From Mugil cephalus (taxonomy: Eukaryota; Chordata; Actinopteri; Mugiliformes; Mugilidae): 64,000 nucleotides of DNA. Location: assembly GCF_022458985.1 (NCBI RefSeq), contig NC_061786.1, positions 18,172,974 to 18,236,973 of the forward strand, in the 5' to 3' direction. The notes beneath the pieces are model-generated. The model did not search any database, was not told the DNA's origin, and was given only the letters and a program-made list of their open reading frames with translations. This document shows, piece after piece, positions 35,813-47,502 of this stretch (the stretch's first letter is position 1; every line of letters begins with the position of its first letter). The position numbers were made by a program, and so were the translations under genes.

Positions 35813-36890
35813 TTTTTTATTATTATTTATTTATTTATTTTTTTAAAGTTAGTGTACAAGTAGCATGAACTTACAACAGACAAAACCATGAAAAAAAAGC
35901 AATTGAAGTCAAGGTTAAGGTCATACACTTTGCATTATCACATAACATACATAGCAAAAGGGGAATATTGTAGGAGTGAGAAATTATTTATTTATTTCTG
36001 AGGGAGATAGGGCCACAAATTCCTTTTTTAAGGGATACTTGACTCAACAGCAGTTTGATGGACATATGTGGAATATTTCTTCTTCATATAATCATCAGTT
36101 AAAACGGACAACCTGCCTGGAATTTTTTCCTCGTGTTGTGTTTGCATTTGGACACTGCTGCTGTTGACAGATTTGTTTATTTTATTATTATTTTAATTTA
36201 TTATCCTTTCTTGTTGTCATTGCAACGGTGTGTTGGAGAGGCCACATAATGTTTATCCTGTCCACTTCCTGGAAAAGGATGAAGAGAGTTGGCCTCCAGA
36301 GGCCTTTGTGCCTTTTTTCTGCAGCTTTATGAGCCTCAGACAGAGATAAGAGAACACACTCACAGGGAGGATGCAGATTAAAAAGATGATATATGGGCAG
36401 CTTGCTGATGGGAGCCAACTAAATTTCAAACAGGAAGAGCAGTAAACATACCCTTTAATAAGTGGCTAATAAACATCTTCCATCTGCTTTTATCAGATGT
36501 ATTACACCTGCAGCTAATAGATCTTTTACATTTGCACCTCCTAAAGTTGCTTTAACTTTGTTCAAGTCAGATGGTCTGTGTTCATACTTTAGACTTTCAA
36601 GAAGAAGAAGAAACAACTCTGCATGCATTACATATGGAGTATTTTAGCTTCATAATGTTCACTTTTATTAATTTCCCATGTTTTGTTTGTAAATTAATTA
36701 CTATGATACAATATATAGCATTATGTTTGTTTTTTAATTTAGTCATATATATTCTCCTTGGTATGGATTAATCCCCCCTTTATATCATACCATGTGTATA
36801 TATTACATATTTTAAATTCTGTAAATTATATTTCAAACCTTGAAAGCTGGACATAAACTTTGAAACTTTCACAAAATTGAAATACTTTAC
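35580..36890. other. intergenic region between armadillo gene and ahi1
   Basis: Head-to-head spacer of the two genes. It contains a GC box (ccccgccccc near 35673) about 95 bp above the armadillo start codon. An AT/TTTA low-complexity block lies at 35788-35845. The rest is AT-rich with nothing else recognised. Confidence 0.5.
35660..35700 (-). promoter_or_regulatory. GC-box promoter of the armadillo gene
   Basis: ggccccgccccctacc lies 80-100 bp upstream of the start codon, consistent with an Sp1-type TATA-less promoter. Inferred from position and motif only. Confidence 0.4.
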
Positions 36891-36894
36891 CTTA

Positions 36895-37110
36895 CTGATG
36901 GTACCGGCCCGGCGTGCTTACGTTCGAGGGGGTTTCGTTTACGTGATGACGTTTCAGCCGCTACTCAAATTTCATTGGTTTTATTAGTTGTTTGTGTTGG
37001 TACGTCAGGGATAAGATTGTCTCGCCCCGCCCCCACGTTCATCCTTGTTGACTTGGAAACCGTCGTAGCGTTGTTGAGGGAGTTGGAGGACAGCACAATC
37101 ACTGCAGGGT
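36895..37110 (+). promoter_or_regulatory. ahi1: ahi1 CpG-rich promoter and first non-coding exon
   Basis: A short GC/CpG-rich island in AT-rich surroundings. It contains an inverted CCAAT box (attgg at 36974), a CRE-like tgatgacgt, and a GC box (gccccgccccc at 37023). A donor candidate cagg|gtaaat near 37107 would end a non-coding first exon. Confidence 0.5.
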
Positions 37111-37517
37111 AAATATATGTTGTTACCCTTCGCCAGCTCTGGTCCCGCTTTTTTAAAACACGTATTTTTGACGTTGCGTCATTTTTAAAGCTCAGTCTAT
37201 TCAAAGTCTCAACTATTGCTGTAACCAACGTAGTAAATTAACAATGCCAGTAGCACTTAGCAAACTAGCCGCTAGAGTAGCTAACGTTACTTAGCATCGC
37301 TCGTATGTTGCTTTCTGACAGTATTTTTTGCATTAACTAAGCAGATAAGTTGTATTCCAAGTATGTTAAACAGCAATAAAACACTTATCTAAGCTAAAAA
37401 AAAAAATATATACGCTACTACATACCTTGTATTTTGTTGTGCAGCGTTCACATTGTCCTTTATATTTTTTTAGAATGAGAGCGTTTTCCCTTGGATTAAT
37501 CTTCCTATGCATTCAGA

Positions 37518-40500
37518 ATGAGAGATATTATAGTGCCTGAGAATGCCAGCAGGTAAGTTTTCTCTTGTTCACTCATCATTTCAATGGTTTTAATGTTAAG
37601 CTAATCAATCCGGAGCATGTTGATTGTGTTTGTGTGTATATAAACACACAAACAAACAGAATGTTTCGTTGTGAAATTTGGTGAAGCAGAAGTGAAATGG
37701 CAATACCCAAGCAAAGTACCTTGCAGCTGTACTAAATATGATGTTCTTGTGGACATCCCAAGTCTACTTTACTTGTTGTTAATAATGTAACTTTGAAAGG
37801 TGAGCGTGATGAGCGGGCAACGACCCGGGAAAAATTCAACGAAGTGTTGAAGAAATACACTGAATCGGAGAAGAAAAAGCCAAAGAAGAAAAAGCCTGAA
37901 ACACAGGAGACCATTGTGGTATGTACATTCACTACGCTCATTGGTGGAATACATGACAGCTATATTTTCTAAGATCTTATTAGTTTTTTGTTGAGATGCT
38001 TCTAACTAAACACAGAACTTGTTTCATGCCCTTCTTTATCAGGCAATGCAGACCAGTTAATTATTTGAAATAACATTAACAACATGAAGTAAATGCTAAT
38101 ATTTGTCTATTCTCTGCTTTCCCTCTTTTTAGCTTCAGAATCTAAAAAAGAATCTCAACCTTGAGAAGGACACAGAAGATGATGAGACCATCCTCCAGAA
38201 CACGTATGACCCTGAACAAGGCAGCCCTCGCTACACTAAGAATAAACGAAGAGAGAGGGAAATAGTAGAAAAGGTTAATGTCGACAACAGTAGAAACCAG
38301 GAGGAGATTAAAGCATCCAAAGCGAAGAGGAAGAGTAAGAGAGACCTTCCCTCCCTCCCGGTACCCGAGGACATCAGTTATATCGAGAAGGATGCAGATG
38401 CCTCTAAGTCTGAGATTACTTTAGACTCAGAGGATGCTGCTGATAGAAAGGGACCTAAACGGAAAAGTAAGAAGGAGAAGAGCAAAAGAGATGCAGAAGC
38501 TAAAACGGAGAGCCAGGTGGAGGACGCAGAAGATGAACTGTTGAATGAATACCAGCAGCAGATAGCACAGGAGGAGGAGAGGACTTCAAAGAAGACAAGG
38601 ATCAAGGCAGAGGAAGAGAGCACCGTCTCACAAAATCTTACGTTGAATAATGATGTAGGGAAGAAGAAAAAGAAAAAGCTGAAATCTGTAGTCACAGAGT
38701 CAGATGCAGGGTGTGTATAACTTTTTAATGTCATATAGATGTACTTTGTATTTAAATCGCAATAAGGGAACAGTACAGTACAAGGTATGGAAGTAAAATT
38801 TTATTCAATCCCCCCCCCACACAAGGGATCAAGACGAAGTTACAAATCAGGATGCTGATGTGGAGAATGAAACACAACCAAAGGGAAGGAAGAAAAATAA
38901 GAAGAAAAAGCATGGTAAATGGGTCAATGTCAGGATTTGCAAAGTTCCACCTAAAAGTTGATTCATTCATGCTTTATTTTCTCATTTTCAGTTGTCAAAG
39001 ATGACAGTGAAGCAGAGGCAGAGGCACCGCACAAACCAACGTTTGATGACAGCCTTGTGCTGGGAGTTTATATCCACAGGACAGACCGCCTCAAGACGGA
39101 CATCATGATCTCTCACCCCATGGTGAAGATTCATGTCATAGATGAAAATACAGGGCAGTATGTGAAGAAAGAAGACTGGTGAGCATAGATGCTATCAGAC
39201 TCTACATTAGCTCTGTTCAGTTCAGTGTTAATTTTAATTATATATGTACTCATACTATATACAATGACCATGAAGTTTAATCAAATCTAAATTGTGTTTT
39301 CACACATTTTTTTCTTTAGATACTTGTATGTAGTTGTAAGTATTTATGTAATTTCACAGATTCGCTGCAAAGTCAAATATGTCTCCTTTTTTTTCGATAG
39401 CCATCGGCCCGTCTCCTCATATTATGAGCAAGAGACAGTGGACCACATTCTCCCCATCATGACCCAACCCTTTGACTTCAAGAAGAACAAATCAATTATC
39501 CCAGAGTGGCAGGAACAGATCATCTTCAATGAACGCTTTGGTTATTTTGTTCAACAAACTGAAGACAGCCCCAGGGCCATACTCTTCTTTGAAGTAAGAG
39601 ATATTTCATTAACTCATACAGTATTCACCCACTCTTAAACGTAGCACTTAGTAACTGTTTTCATTTCAATGTGTTGTACAGATCCTGGATTTTGTAACTA
39701 TGGAAGAAGCAAGAGCCAATGTGGACGTCGACAAGCATGAGCGCGGATTCAGAAAGATTGCATGGGGATTTCTTAAGGTAATGCATTTGTTCTGATGATT
39801 TAGAAAGAGGAAGCTGTCTGTACTTGTTTTTTGTAACTCTTTGGTGTTTCCCTCCAATCTTTAGCTTGTTGGCACAAATGGCGTTCTGAATATAGATAGC
39901 AAACTTCGCCTCCAGCTCTTCTGCCCCCCACCTCGTGCAAAGAGGCAATCTAAAACAGTTGAAGTGGTTGAGTGGTGGAAGAAGCACCCAAGAACCAAAT
40001 ATGCATCAACGCTTTATGTTACAGTGAAAGGCCTTAAACTCCCTGAGCATGTAAGTGTAAAAAAAAGTCTCACATCTCCACATGGACACTTTATTAACAC
40101 TATAGATAATATTGTTTCAGATACTCGTAAGTGGTGCTACTTTATATGTATTGTAGCTGAGCTGGTTTTTCTTCTGCAGGTGGACCCCAGCATGCGGTCT
40201 ATGATGGCGTTGCAAGAGGAGAGAGGCAGCACCTCCTACAGTGAACTGCAGAACGAGGTCATCAAGAAAAGTTTGACACAGCCTCTAGACAGCAAGCCGC
40301 CAGTCTTGAGATGGAACAGGCTGCCTGGTCAGGTTAGTAGAAGTCCGACCATTTTTTAGCTTCCGTGCTTCGTAAGAGACAATATTCGCTACAGTCTAGT
40401 GAAGTGATTCTCAACCGGGGATCTGCAGACCCTTAGTGGTCTTTAGTGTAATTGCAAGGGGTCCGTGAAAGTAAAATGTCCTTTAAAAAGATCATATGAC

Positions 40501-43500
40501 ATTTACAGAAAAATAATTATTTTACTGTGTTTACTTTATGTGACTGAGACCTTTGTCTACCTAAACTACAGAGGGGAACAGGATTTTTTCTCTAATTACA
40601 TCTGTTCCACATGTGTAATTTACCGTATCTTATTAAAATATCTTGCTCCCAGTTGCATTGTTCAAGGTTACTGCTTGATTCTCTTAATACAAACTTAACA
40701 TGATCTGCATCCGTTTTAAATTGTAAGGCCCCTACTGTTTCAGTGAACATTTCTTAATAATGCTCTTATTGCGAAACAACAGCAGGAAGGTGTTAACTTG
40801 CATGTTCAGACTAGCACTTGAAATTAAGCTAAGCTCATTTTTCTACTCTGAGGATAGGGGGTGGTGCTCAGGGTAGATCAAAAAATATGCAGGGGGTCCA
40901 GGACCAATAAGTTACAAACAATTGGTCTAGTGCACAGAATTTGCTGTGACAAAAAAGATCTTTGAATATATCCCATACATAATCTGAGCTTTTTCTTGTA
41001 CTGTTTTTTTGTAAAAAACTGATTGTTGCACTACAGTGGGTTAAATTAACTCAAAATATTTTGAAGGCCTTAATAGCATTTTTCCTGTTGCAGGTCTGCC
41101 GGATCCCTAACAAACCCATGCTGGCGTTCCGTGGGGGCCAGATGGGCTGCTTCACAGTGCTCTTCTCTCATGCCGGAACCATCCTGGCCGCTGCCTGTGC
41201 TGACAGAGATGCTTTCCCTGTTGTAGGTAAGCAACACCTCATCCGTGTTAAACTCGTCCCGCTTCTCCTTCGTCTCCTCAGCAATAATCTCCAGTTAATT
41301 AACCTGTTTGTACAACACAGTCACACACAGCTCTCTATCTCCACCTCTCCTCTATTCAAAAAAATCACATTGTTGAAAAAAATCCATTATTCATTTATTG
41401 TTTCAGTGTATGAGATTCCCTCTGGCAAGGTTTTGGCTGCATTCAGCGGTCATCTCAAAATAGTGTACGATCTCTGCTGGTCCAGAGACGATCGGAGCCT
41501 TTTGTCGGCCTCCTCTGATGGGACTGTCAGGTACGTTTAAGTCTGTGAAATAGCAGGATAAATACTGTACATTCACTGCCGCTCCTTGTGATTGTGTTGT
41601 TTTTTAGCACAACCTCTAGGGGGAGAAAGTGCTCCACATACTACGTGACCCATTGTGTCTCTCTGACACCAGTGACACAGCATATTTTAAGCCTTAGTGT
41701 TTGCCAGCGGCGATTGCCTGACACACATTTGTCATCATATAAAAAAAACAGTGTAAGCATTGTCAAATCTTCTCCCTCAGAGAGTGGAACGTGGAAAGTC
41801 TTCAGGGCACCGCCCAGAAGGTGCTCCCTCATCCGTGCTTTGTGTACTGCGCTCAGTACCATCCCACGGCCCAGAGCCTGGTGGTGACGGGCGGCTATGA
41901 CAGTCTGGTGCGGGTGTGGAGATTGGATGTTGATGACATGAATGGCCAGCTGCTGCAGGAGTTTGAGGGTCACAGCAGCTTCATCAACACAATCTGTTTT
42001 GATTCTGAAGGTTAGTATGTTCAGTGTCATGTAAGCCTCATTATAAACTGGGAACCTGTCTATGATGTGTGCCTCTTTATCTGTACATGCTGAAATAAGA
42101 GTGCAGACTCGTAAAGAATGATGTCTCCTACAATAGTTTTTGTGCATTTTATTGTCTTTATAAGCTGCTCCTGGCCTTAGACGTCATTTATGTGGCCTAC
42201 TAAAATGCATTTTGTTTAGATTTTAATATTCAGTTCATAGTCAGTCCAGGGGCAATGTACTTTAATTTATTTCAAAGCCTGATTTAGAAGCAGGGGAAGT
42301 GGGAAGCTGCTCTCTGTGTTTAGCATAAACAACAACCACAGAAATCCCCCTCCGCATTTCTTATGTGTAAGAGGTTCCTAAGAGTTATTAAAGTGGATTA
42401 TAATTCATTTTTATATTGTTTCAGTTTGTTGTGAACTACTCGGTTGTGCTCTGTGTACAGAATGTGATGCTTGGCTTGTTTTTTATTGCGAAGAATATTA
42501 CACTTGCCGTGTACGCCTTGTTATAGCTGTTGATTCTTTTATTTGGAACTAGGAAGGAGAATGTTCTCTGCAGACAACAAGGGCTTAATCATTGTGTGGA
42601 AAACTGCAGTGAGTGACAGCAGGCAGCGGCAGCCCCCGTGTCATCGCTGGTGTATAGAGAAGGTACGAGAGTTATTATAACACAGCGTCGACGTGTGAAA
42701 TGGTGGTGTAATTAAATGTTTACGGAAAAACAATAATATTCTAATGTAATGTGATAATGCGTTGTTTGTCTCCTGAAAGAACATAGATGAGAGTGACCTC
42801 AGTGGCGTCCCCATCAACATGCTGCAGCTCCACCCGAACGGCCGCTGTCTGCTCATACACGCCAAGGACAGTGTCCTGAGGATGATGGACTTGAGGATGT
42901 AAGTAACATGAAAATCTGAAGTGATTCACATATAATGAAGGAGAATATTATAAATGCTGTGTGTAATATCCCTTCTTTGAAGTCTGGCTGTGAAGAAGTA
43001 CACGGGAGCCACCAACTACAGAGAGAGGATTTATAGCACTTTCACGCCATGCGGGAACTTCATCTTTTCTGGCAGCGAGGACGGATTGGCGTATGTCTGG
43101 AACACTGACACAGGTGAGGATCACATTTTCTTCCTGTACTTAAGAATCCATTCTAAGAAGTAGTCTACATTGTGACTCCAACTGCTTCTCTCTCTCTTTT
43201 TTTTTTTTTTTACCCAGGTGACCAAGTTGCAGTGTACTCTGAGCTTTGTTACCCCACCACTCTCCACGGTGTCACGTTCCACCCTCACGAGGACATGGTA
43301 GCTTTCTGTGCCTTCGGTCAGAGCCAGCCCGTCCACGTGTACCTGTACGATCGCAAAGGTTTGTTTCACCGGAGCGATTGAGTTTGTCTTCAGTGTCGTG
43401 CAGTACTGACAATACACCGGACTACAACTGCGTTTTACTTTTGCGTACAGTTTCCCAGATGGAGGCGCACAGTATCAAAGCCGCGAGCAGATTGAGTTCT

Positions 43501-46500
43501 GCAGACGCCAAACTCAGCAGGAGCACATCTGTCCCCCCAGCTGTGCAGGACACATCTGCTTCATTACCCATGGACCAGTTTGCTCAAGCGACAAGACTCG
43601 CAATAAAGATGCAGTGTGTCAAGGAACAACTGAATTCAGTTCTTGTAAATGCTTTTCCTGCATTACTCTGAAACATACTTGACGAACTGCTGTTTCTCAT
43701 CATTATTATTACGCCCTGAAAGATATACAGTGAACTTTTCACTTTATTTTTAGGACACACATCAAAGATCTTCAGCTTCTGGATTTATTTATGAACAAGG
43801 TGCAGTAAGATACAGTATCTTTTACTGAGTTCTGTTTGGATTGTTTCGTCTCTTCATTTACGTGGAGAAATTTCCGTTTCATGTTTCTTTCTGCAGACAA
43901 AGTGAGCATTACTCACACGAGGAGGACCTTCTCATCAGATGCTGGCCCGGTGAGTTTTTGAGCTGTACTCAGTTTATTGACTTTGCGCATATTTCTACAT
44001 AAGCTCTGATCTTTGTCCTTAGTCTTTGTGTGAACCAGCTTGCCTTAAAGGTGGAGCTGTCAGGTCAGAGTAAGACTGTTGAGACTTGAACAGCCAAACA
44101 AACACTCCTCCCTTAAGTGCTCAGTCAGAAGCTCTGCCCCCGAATTCCTGTCAGCAGCAAATAAAGTGTCAAGCATTGTAGTGGGATAGGAAAAATGCTA
44201 TTGCAAAGCTAACATGCGGAGAGGACAATGTGTTTTTCCAGAGCTAACCAGCAATACCTTCAAATATCCTGCAGCCACAGCATATCTAACTTCTATGTGT
44301 ACATAATGACTAATGTTATTATACGTATCTGCTTCTTTGAGTTCTGCATGCTAGATTTGACCAGATGATCTCCTTTCACTCACATTGACCCCTTTCCCCA
44401 TCTCCAATAAATCGTGCTCTTTTATTTATTTATTTATTTTCCAGATGGGATTAAACGCCTCACTGCCACCTCCGTCTCTCCTGTCGCCGCACTCCAAGCT
44501 GCAGCTCTCTGGCCCTACGGCGGAGCAGCTTATCTCCCAGACAGCTCTGAGCACTCAAAGCCGTGAGTGGCCTGTTCAGTTAATCACACAGTTATTTGTC
44601 TTTAACCAATGAACGGCTCCGTGGAGCCATTCCTGTGTGTAATTTGAGGCCAAAATGCTTCTGAGGATTAAAGCTGCGCTCGAGCTGTTTCCAGCATTGT
44701 AGTTTAGAGATGTACACGGTGCAGAGAGACACAGACGGGCCACTTGTAATTTTCACCTGTGTTCGTAAGTGTTGACTGTAAAACAGCTGATCAGAATTGT
44801 GTTGACTGGGGAAATATTTATGTGTCGCGCTTCATTTGTCTTTCAGGTGGCTTCAGTCCAGTCGGTCAGCGTCTAAAAGGAGCGTCATCTTTCAGGCTAC
44901 AGGTTGTAAGTCAGATGAGCTCACCTCACTGTTTATCCAACTACAGCCGGGCTTCTAATGTTTTTATTTCCTCCCATCAGAGCCTTCCCGACCACATCTC
45001 TTCAAGTGTACATGTTGAAACTGAGTCTTCTCCCATTCAGCAAGTAGTAAGTATTCACTGTAGCTTTGAGCTCGACCTCAGCTCCCCTTTATGTCCTACT
45101 CAACCGCCCCACCCTTCTGTGCCTCTCCCAGGTTGTTTCCCTTTATGACTACAAAGCAAATCGATCCGATGAACTGACGATACGCCGTGGAGATGTCATC
45201 CAAGTTCTGTACAAAGACAATGACAACTGGTGGTTTGGGCGCCTGGTCAACGGGCAACAGGGATATTTTCTTGCTTCTTATGTAGCAGATCAAAGTAAGT
45301 GGACTCTATATTTTTTATGGTAAATGTAGGATAATTTATGTAGGCCAGTGGTTATCAACCTTTTTGGGGTCCTGGACCCTCAGCATATTTTTGATCTACA
45401 ATGAGGACCCGCTCTATCCTCAGAGTAGATCAGAGATGAGCTTGGCTTAATTTCAAGTGCTAACGTGAACATTGCAAGTTAATGAGTTTCCCACAACACC
45501 TTGTTTCACAATAAGAGCACTATTGAGATATGAATGAATGGTGTATGTCCAGTGCTGAAACAGTAGGAACCTCATAATTTGAAATGGGTGCAGATCACGT
45601 TAAGTTTGTATTAACAGCGTCATGCAGAAACTTTGAACAATGCAACCAGGAGTGAAATCTCTTTATAAAAAGTGACTTACACATGTGAAATAGATGTAAT
45701 TAGAGAATCACTGGCGTAGACCACCTAAATCAGAGCGTTGTTATTGTTGTAGGAGATCTGAATGAAGAGCTGACTCAGTCCACAGAAGCACACGCAGCAT
45801 TGTCTGAGGGGACTATGGAGAGGTCAACGCCGACCAGGGTAAGAAGAGAGAATATGTCTGTCCCTGTTTTGGATCATTTTTCATCAACGAACTCTACAGG
45901 CTAATAGGTGAATGTGGCTGTAGCTGGGTTAAACATTTCTGTGGTGTGCAAAATGCTTCTCTTCTTATGTGCAGAAAGTAGCAATAGTTTTATGACGATT
46001 CATGAGTAACATTTAGCCTAAATTGTGAGTAGAACTGATAGAAGCAAAAAGATGTTTGAGTCTTCTCTCTTTGGTATCTTTATGGTTCTTCTACCGGTAA
46101 CTGTCTTTCCTGTTCCTTTCCTGGTGGTTGTCATTTATTTTTACTTCATACTTCCAAGGTATCTGCTGCAATTAGTTCTTCTGGGGAACTTAGGTTTCTT
46201 TCTGAGCCGACCCTCTCTGACACCGAACCCGAACTGACCGATGCCAAGTAAGTGGGTCGTTCTGCTCGGGTCCTCCTAACCACACGGTGCATGGTTACTC
46301 TAAACTGCTCAACACTTAAGGTTTCTCTTTAGTGGAAGCAAAACAACACAATGTCAAAGTTTAGAAATAAGGAATGCTGATTGTGAAACGTGTTGTTTTT
46401 TTTTATTTCACAGAACTAGAAGGAAAAAGAAGATGAAAAAGCCGGGAGTCCCTGCAGCTTCGTCTTCAGATGCAGATACTTCGGGGTCGACCAGCAGGAG

Positions 46501-46579
46501 AAGAGGCAGATCAACAGACAGGCCTCTACCAAAGAGGCCGACTGGCAGGACTAACAGTGCCTTTGAGCCTGATACATAA
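37518..46579 (+). CDS. ahi1: Jouberin (AHI1), WD40-SH3 ciliary transition-zone protein
   Basis: Jouberin acts at the primary-cilium base; human mutations cause Joubert syndrome. Coding exons: 37518-37552, proposed 37690-37715, 37800-37918, 38133-38710, 38826-38914, 38992-39178, 39401-39593, 39682-39777, 39865-40050, 40180-40332, 41094-41226, 41407-41530, 41781-42010, 42553-42662, 42780-42898, 42983-43113, 43218-43358, 43451-43644, 43754-43799, 43897-43949, 44445-44562, 44847-44905, 44981-45046, 45132-45294, 45753-45838, 46159-46247, 46414-46579. About 1229 aa; human 1196. The N-terminus is lysine/glutamate-rich. The conserved core begins at [22 protein letters not shown]40 repeats span about residues 560-885 (YEIPSGK.., [46 protein letters not shown]). 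The SH3 domain lies at about 1064-1115 ([38 protein letters not shown]). The basic tail ends SAFEPDT. The start exon is the least certain part. Confidence 0.95.
40402..40924. mobile_element. non-autonomous hAT-like transposon in ahi1 intron
   Basis: The left end aagtgattctcaaccgggg resembles the hAT/Charlie terminus CAGTGGTTCTCAACC. It is bounded by exact 8-bp direct repeats GTCTAGTG at 40394-40401 and 40925-40932, the target-site length of hAT elements. It has no transposase. The interior shares long stretches with the copy at 45346-45713 in opposite orientation. Confidence 0.8.
45346..45713. mobile_element. non-autonomous hAT-like transposon, second inverted copy
   Basis: Ends cagtggttatcaacctttt and ...gagaatcactg form hAT-type inverted termini. 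The flanking 8-mers atgtaggc and gcgtagac agree at five of eight positions, an eroded target duplication. The interior (tgaaacagtaggaacctca, gggtgcagatcacgtt) is the reverse complement of parts of the 40402-40924 element. Confidence 0.75.
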
Positions 46580-46950
46580 ACTCACGGACACATACTCAGA
46601 TTTTCAGTGTGCTTTTTATCTTTATTCTCTTTATCACTGCAGTTTTCATATATTTTTATTTTAGGGCAGTAGGTGTGTTTATACAAAGCAGAATGAATCA
46701 GTCAATTGTTAAATTTGTCTATAAAAAAAACCTTTTTGAGATTTGTACCATGCTGGTTAACTATTTTTGTATATTTTTCTGCTGAAAGTAATTTATCTAC
46801 GTATACAAATTCATGTAACAATGTTGCTGATGATGTAGGACACAAAGTGTCTGTAATATTATAGCTCTAATTTTTTAGCCTGTAAGAGATTTACAAAGTT
46901 TGTATCTGCCGTTTCTTCGCAGCATTAAAACATCAGGTATTCAAAATATT
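46580..46950 (+). other. ahi1: ahi1 3' UTR
   Basis: Runs from the ahi1 stop to the ATTAAA at 46924-46929. It contains TTTTTGTATATTTT-type AU-rich elements. It ends where the slc18b1 3' UTR begins on the other strand. Confidence 0.6.
46924..46929 (+). terminator. ahi1: ahi1 poly(A) signal ATTAAA
   Basis: Variant hexamer 345 nt after the stop, followed by T/GT-rich sequence (aatgtcaaattgtttatttc). Confidence 0.55.
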
Positions 46951-46962
46951 AATGTCAAATTG

Positions 46963-46968
46963 TTTATT
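46963..46968 (-). terminator. slc18b1: slc18b1 poly(A) signal AATAAA
   Basis: TTTATT on the plus strand (AATAAA on the minus), about 535 nt after the slc18b1 stop. It lies 33 bp beyond the oppositely oriented ahi1 signal. Confidence 0.55.
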
Positions 46969-47502
46969 TCTATAAAAACAAAATATTATAAGGCACAGTT
47001 TTTGAGTAGTTTGAGTTGTGTGTGAGGCTGTGACCTGTAAAATGTAACTTTCCAAACACAGAACCGTTTTCTTCCCGTGAATGTGGTCAGCAGATCTTGA
47101 CGCAGGTCACTCCAAAGCCACGGCATGTGACAGAAAACTAAGATCATTAAGAGAAAAGAGCTTCCGAACAAAAGGCACATTTAGTTTCTGGTCCGGACTA
47201 GCTTGTAAACGTCCAGTCTTAAAGTCAGTACATTTGTACCGTTTAGTTTTTCTCAGGAAATACCCAATAAAAGCAAATACATTTAATCATTTCATAAGAA
47301 TACAACTATATTAGAATCTGAACCGTCTCCCATTCATCAAGTAAGTATTACAATCCCTGAATTACAAAAAAATATATATATATAATTTAAGAGTTAAAGA
47401 GCAGTTAATAACAGTAATAAAATAGTTGAAGGCAGAAGCCGACGAGCTACTGAAATATTAAGATCATGTTCCATTTAGTAAAACGTCCTGAAGCTGAGGC
47501 CT

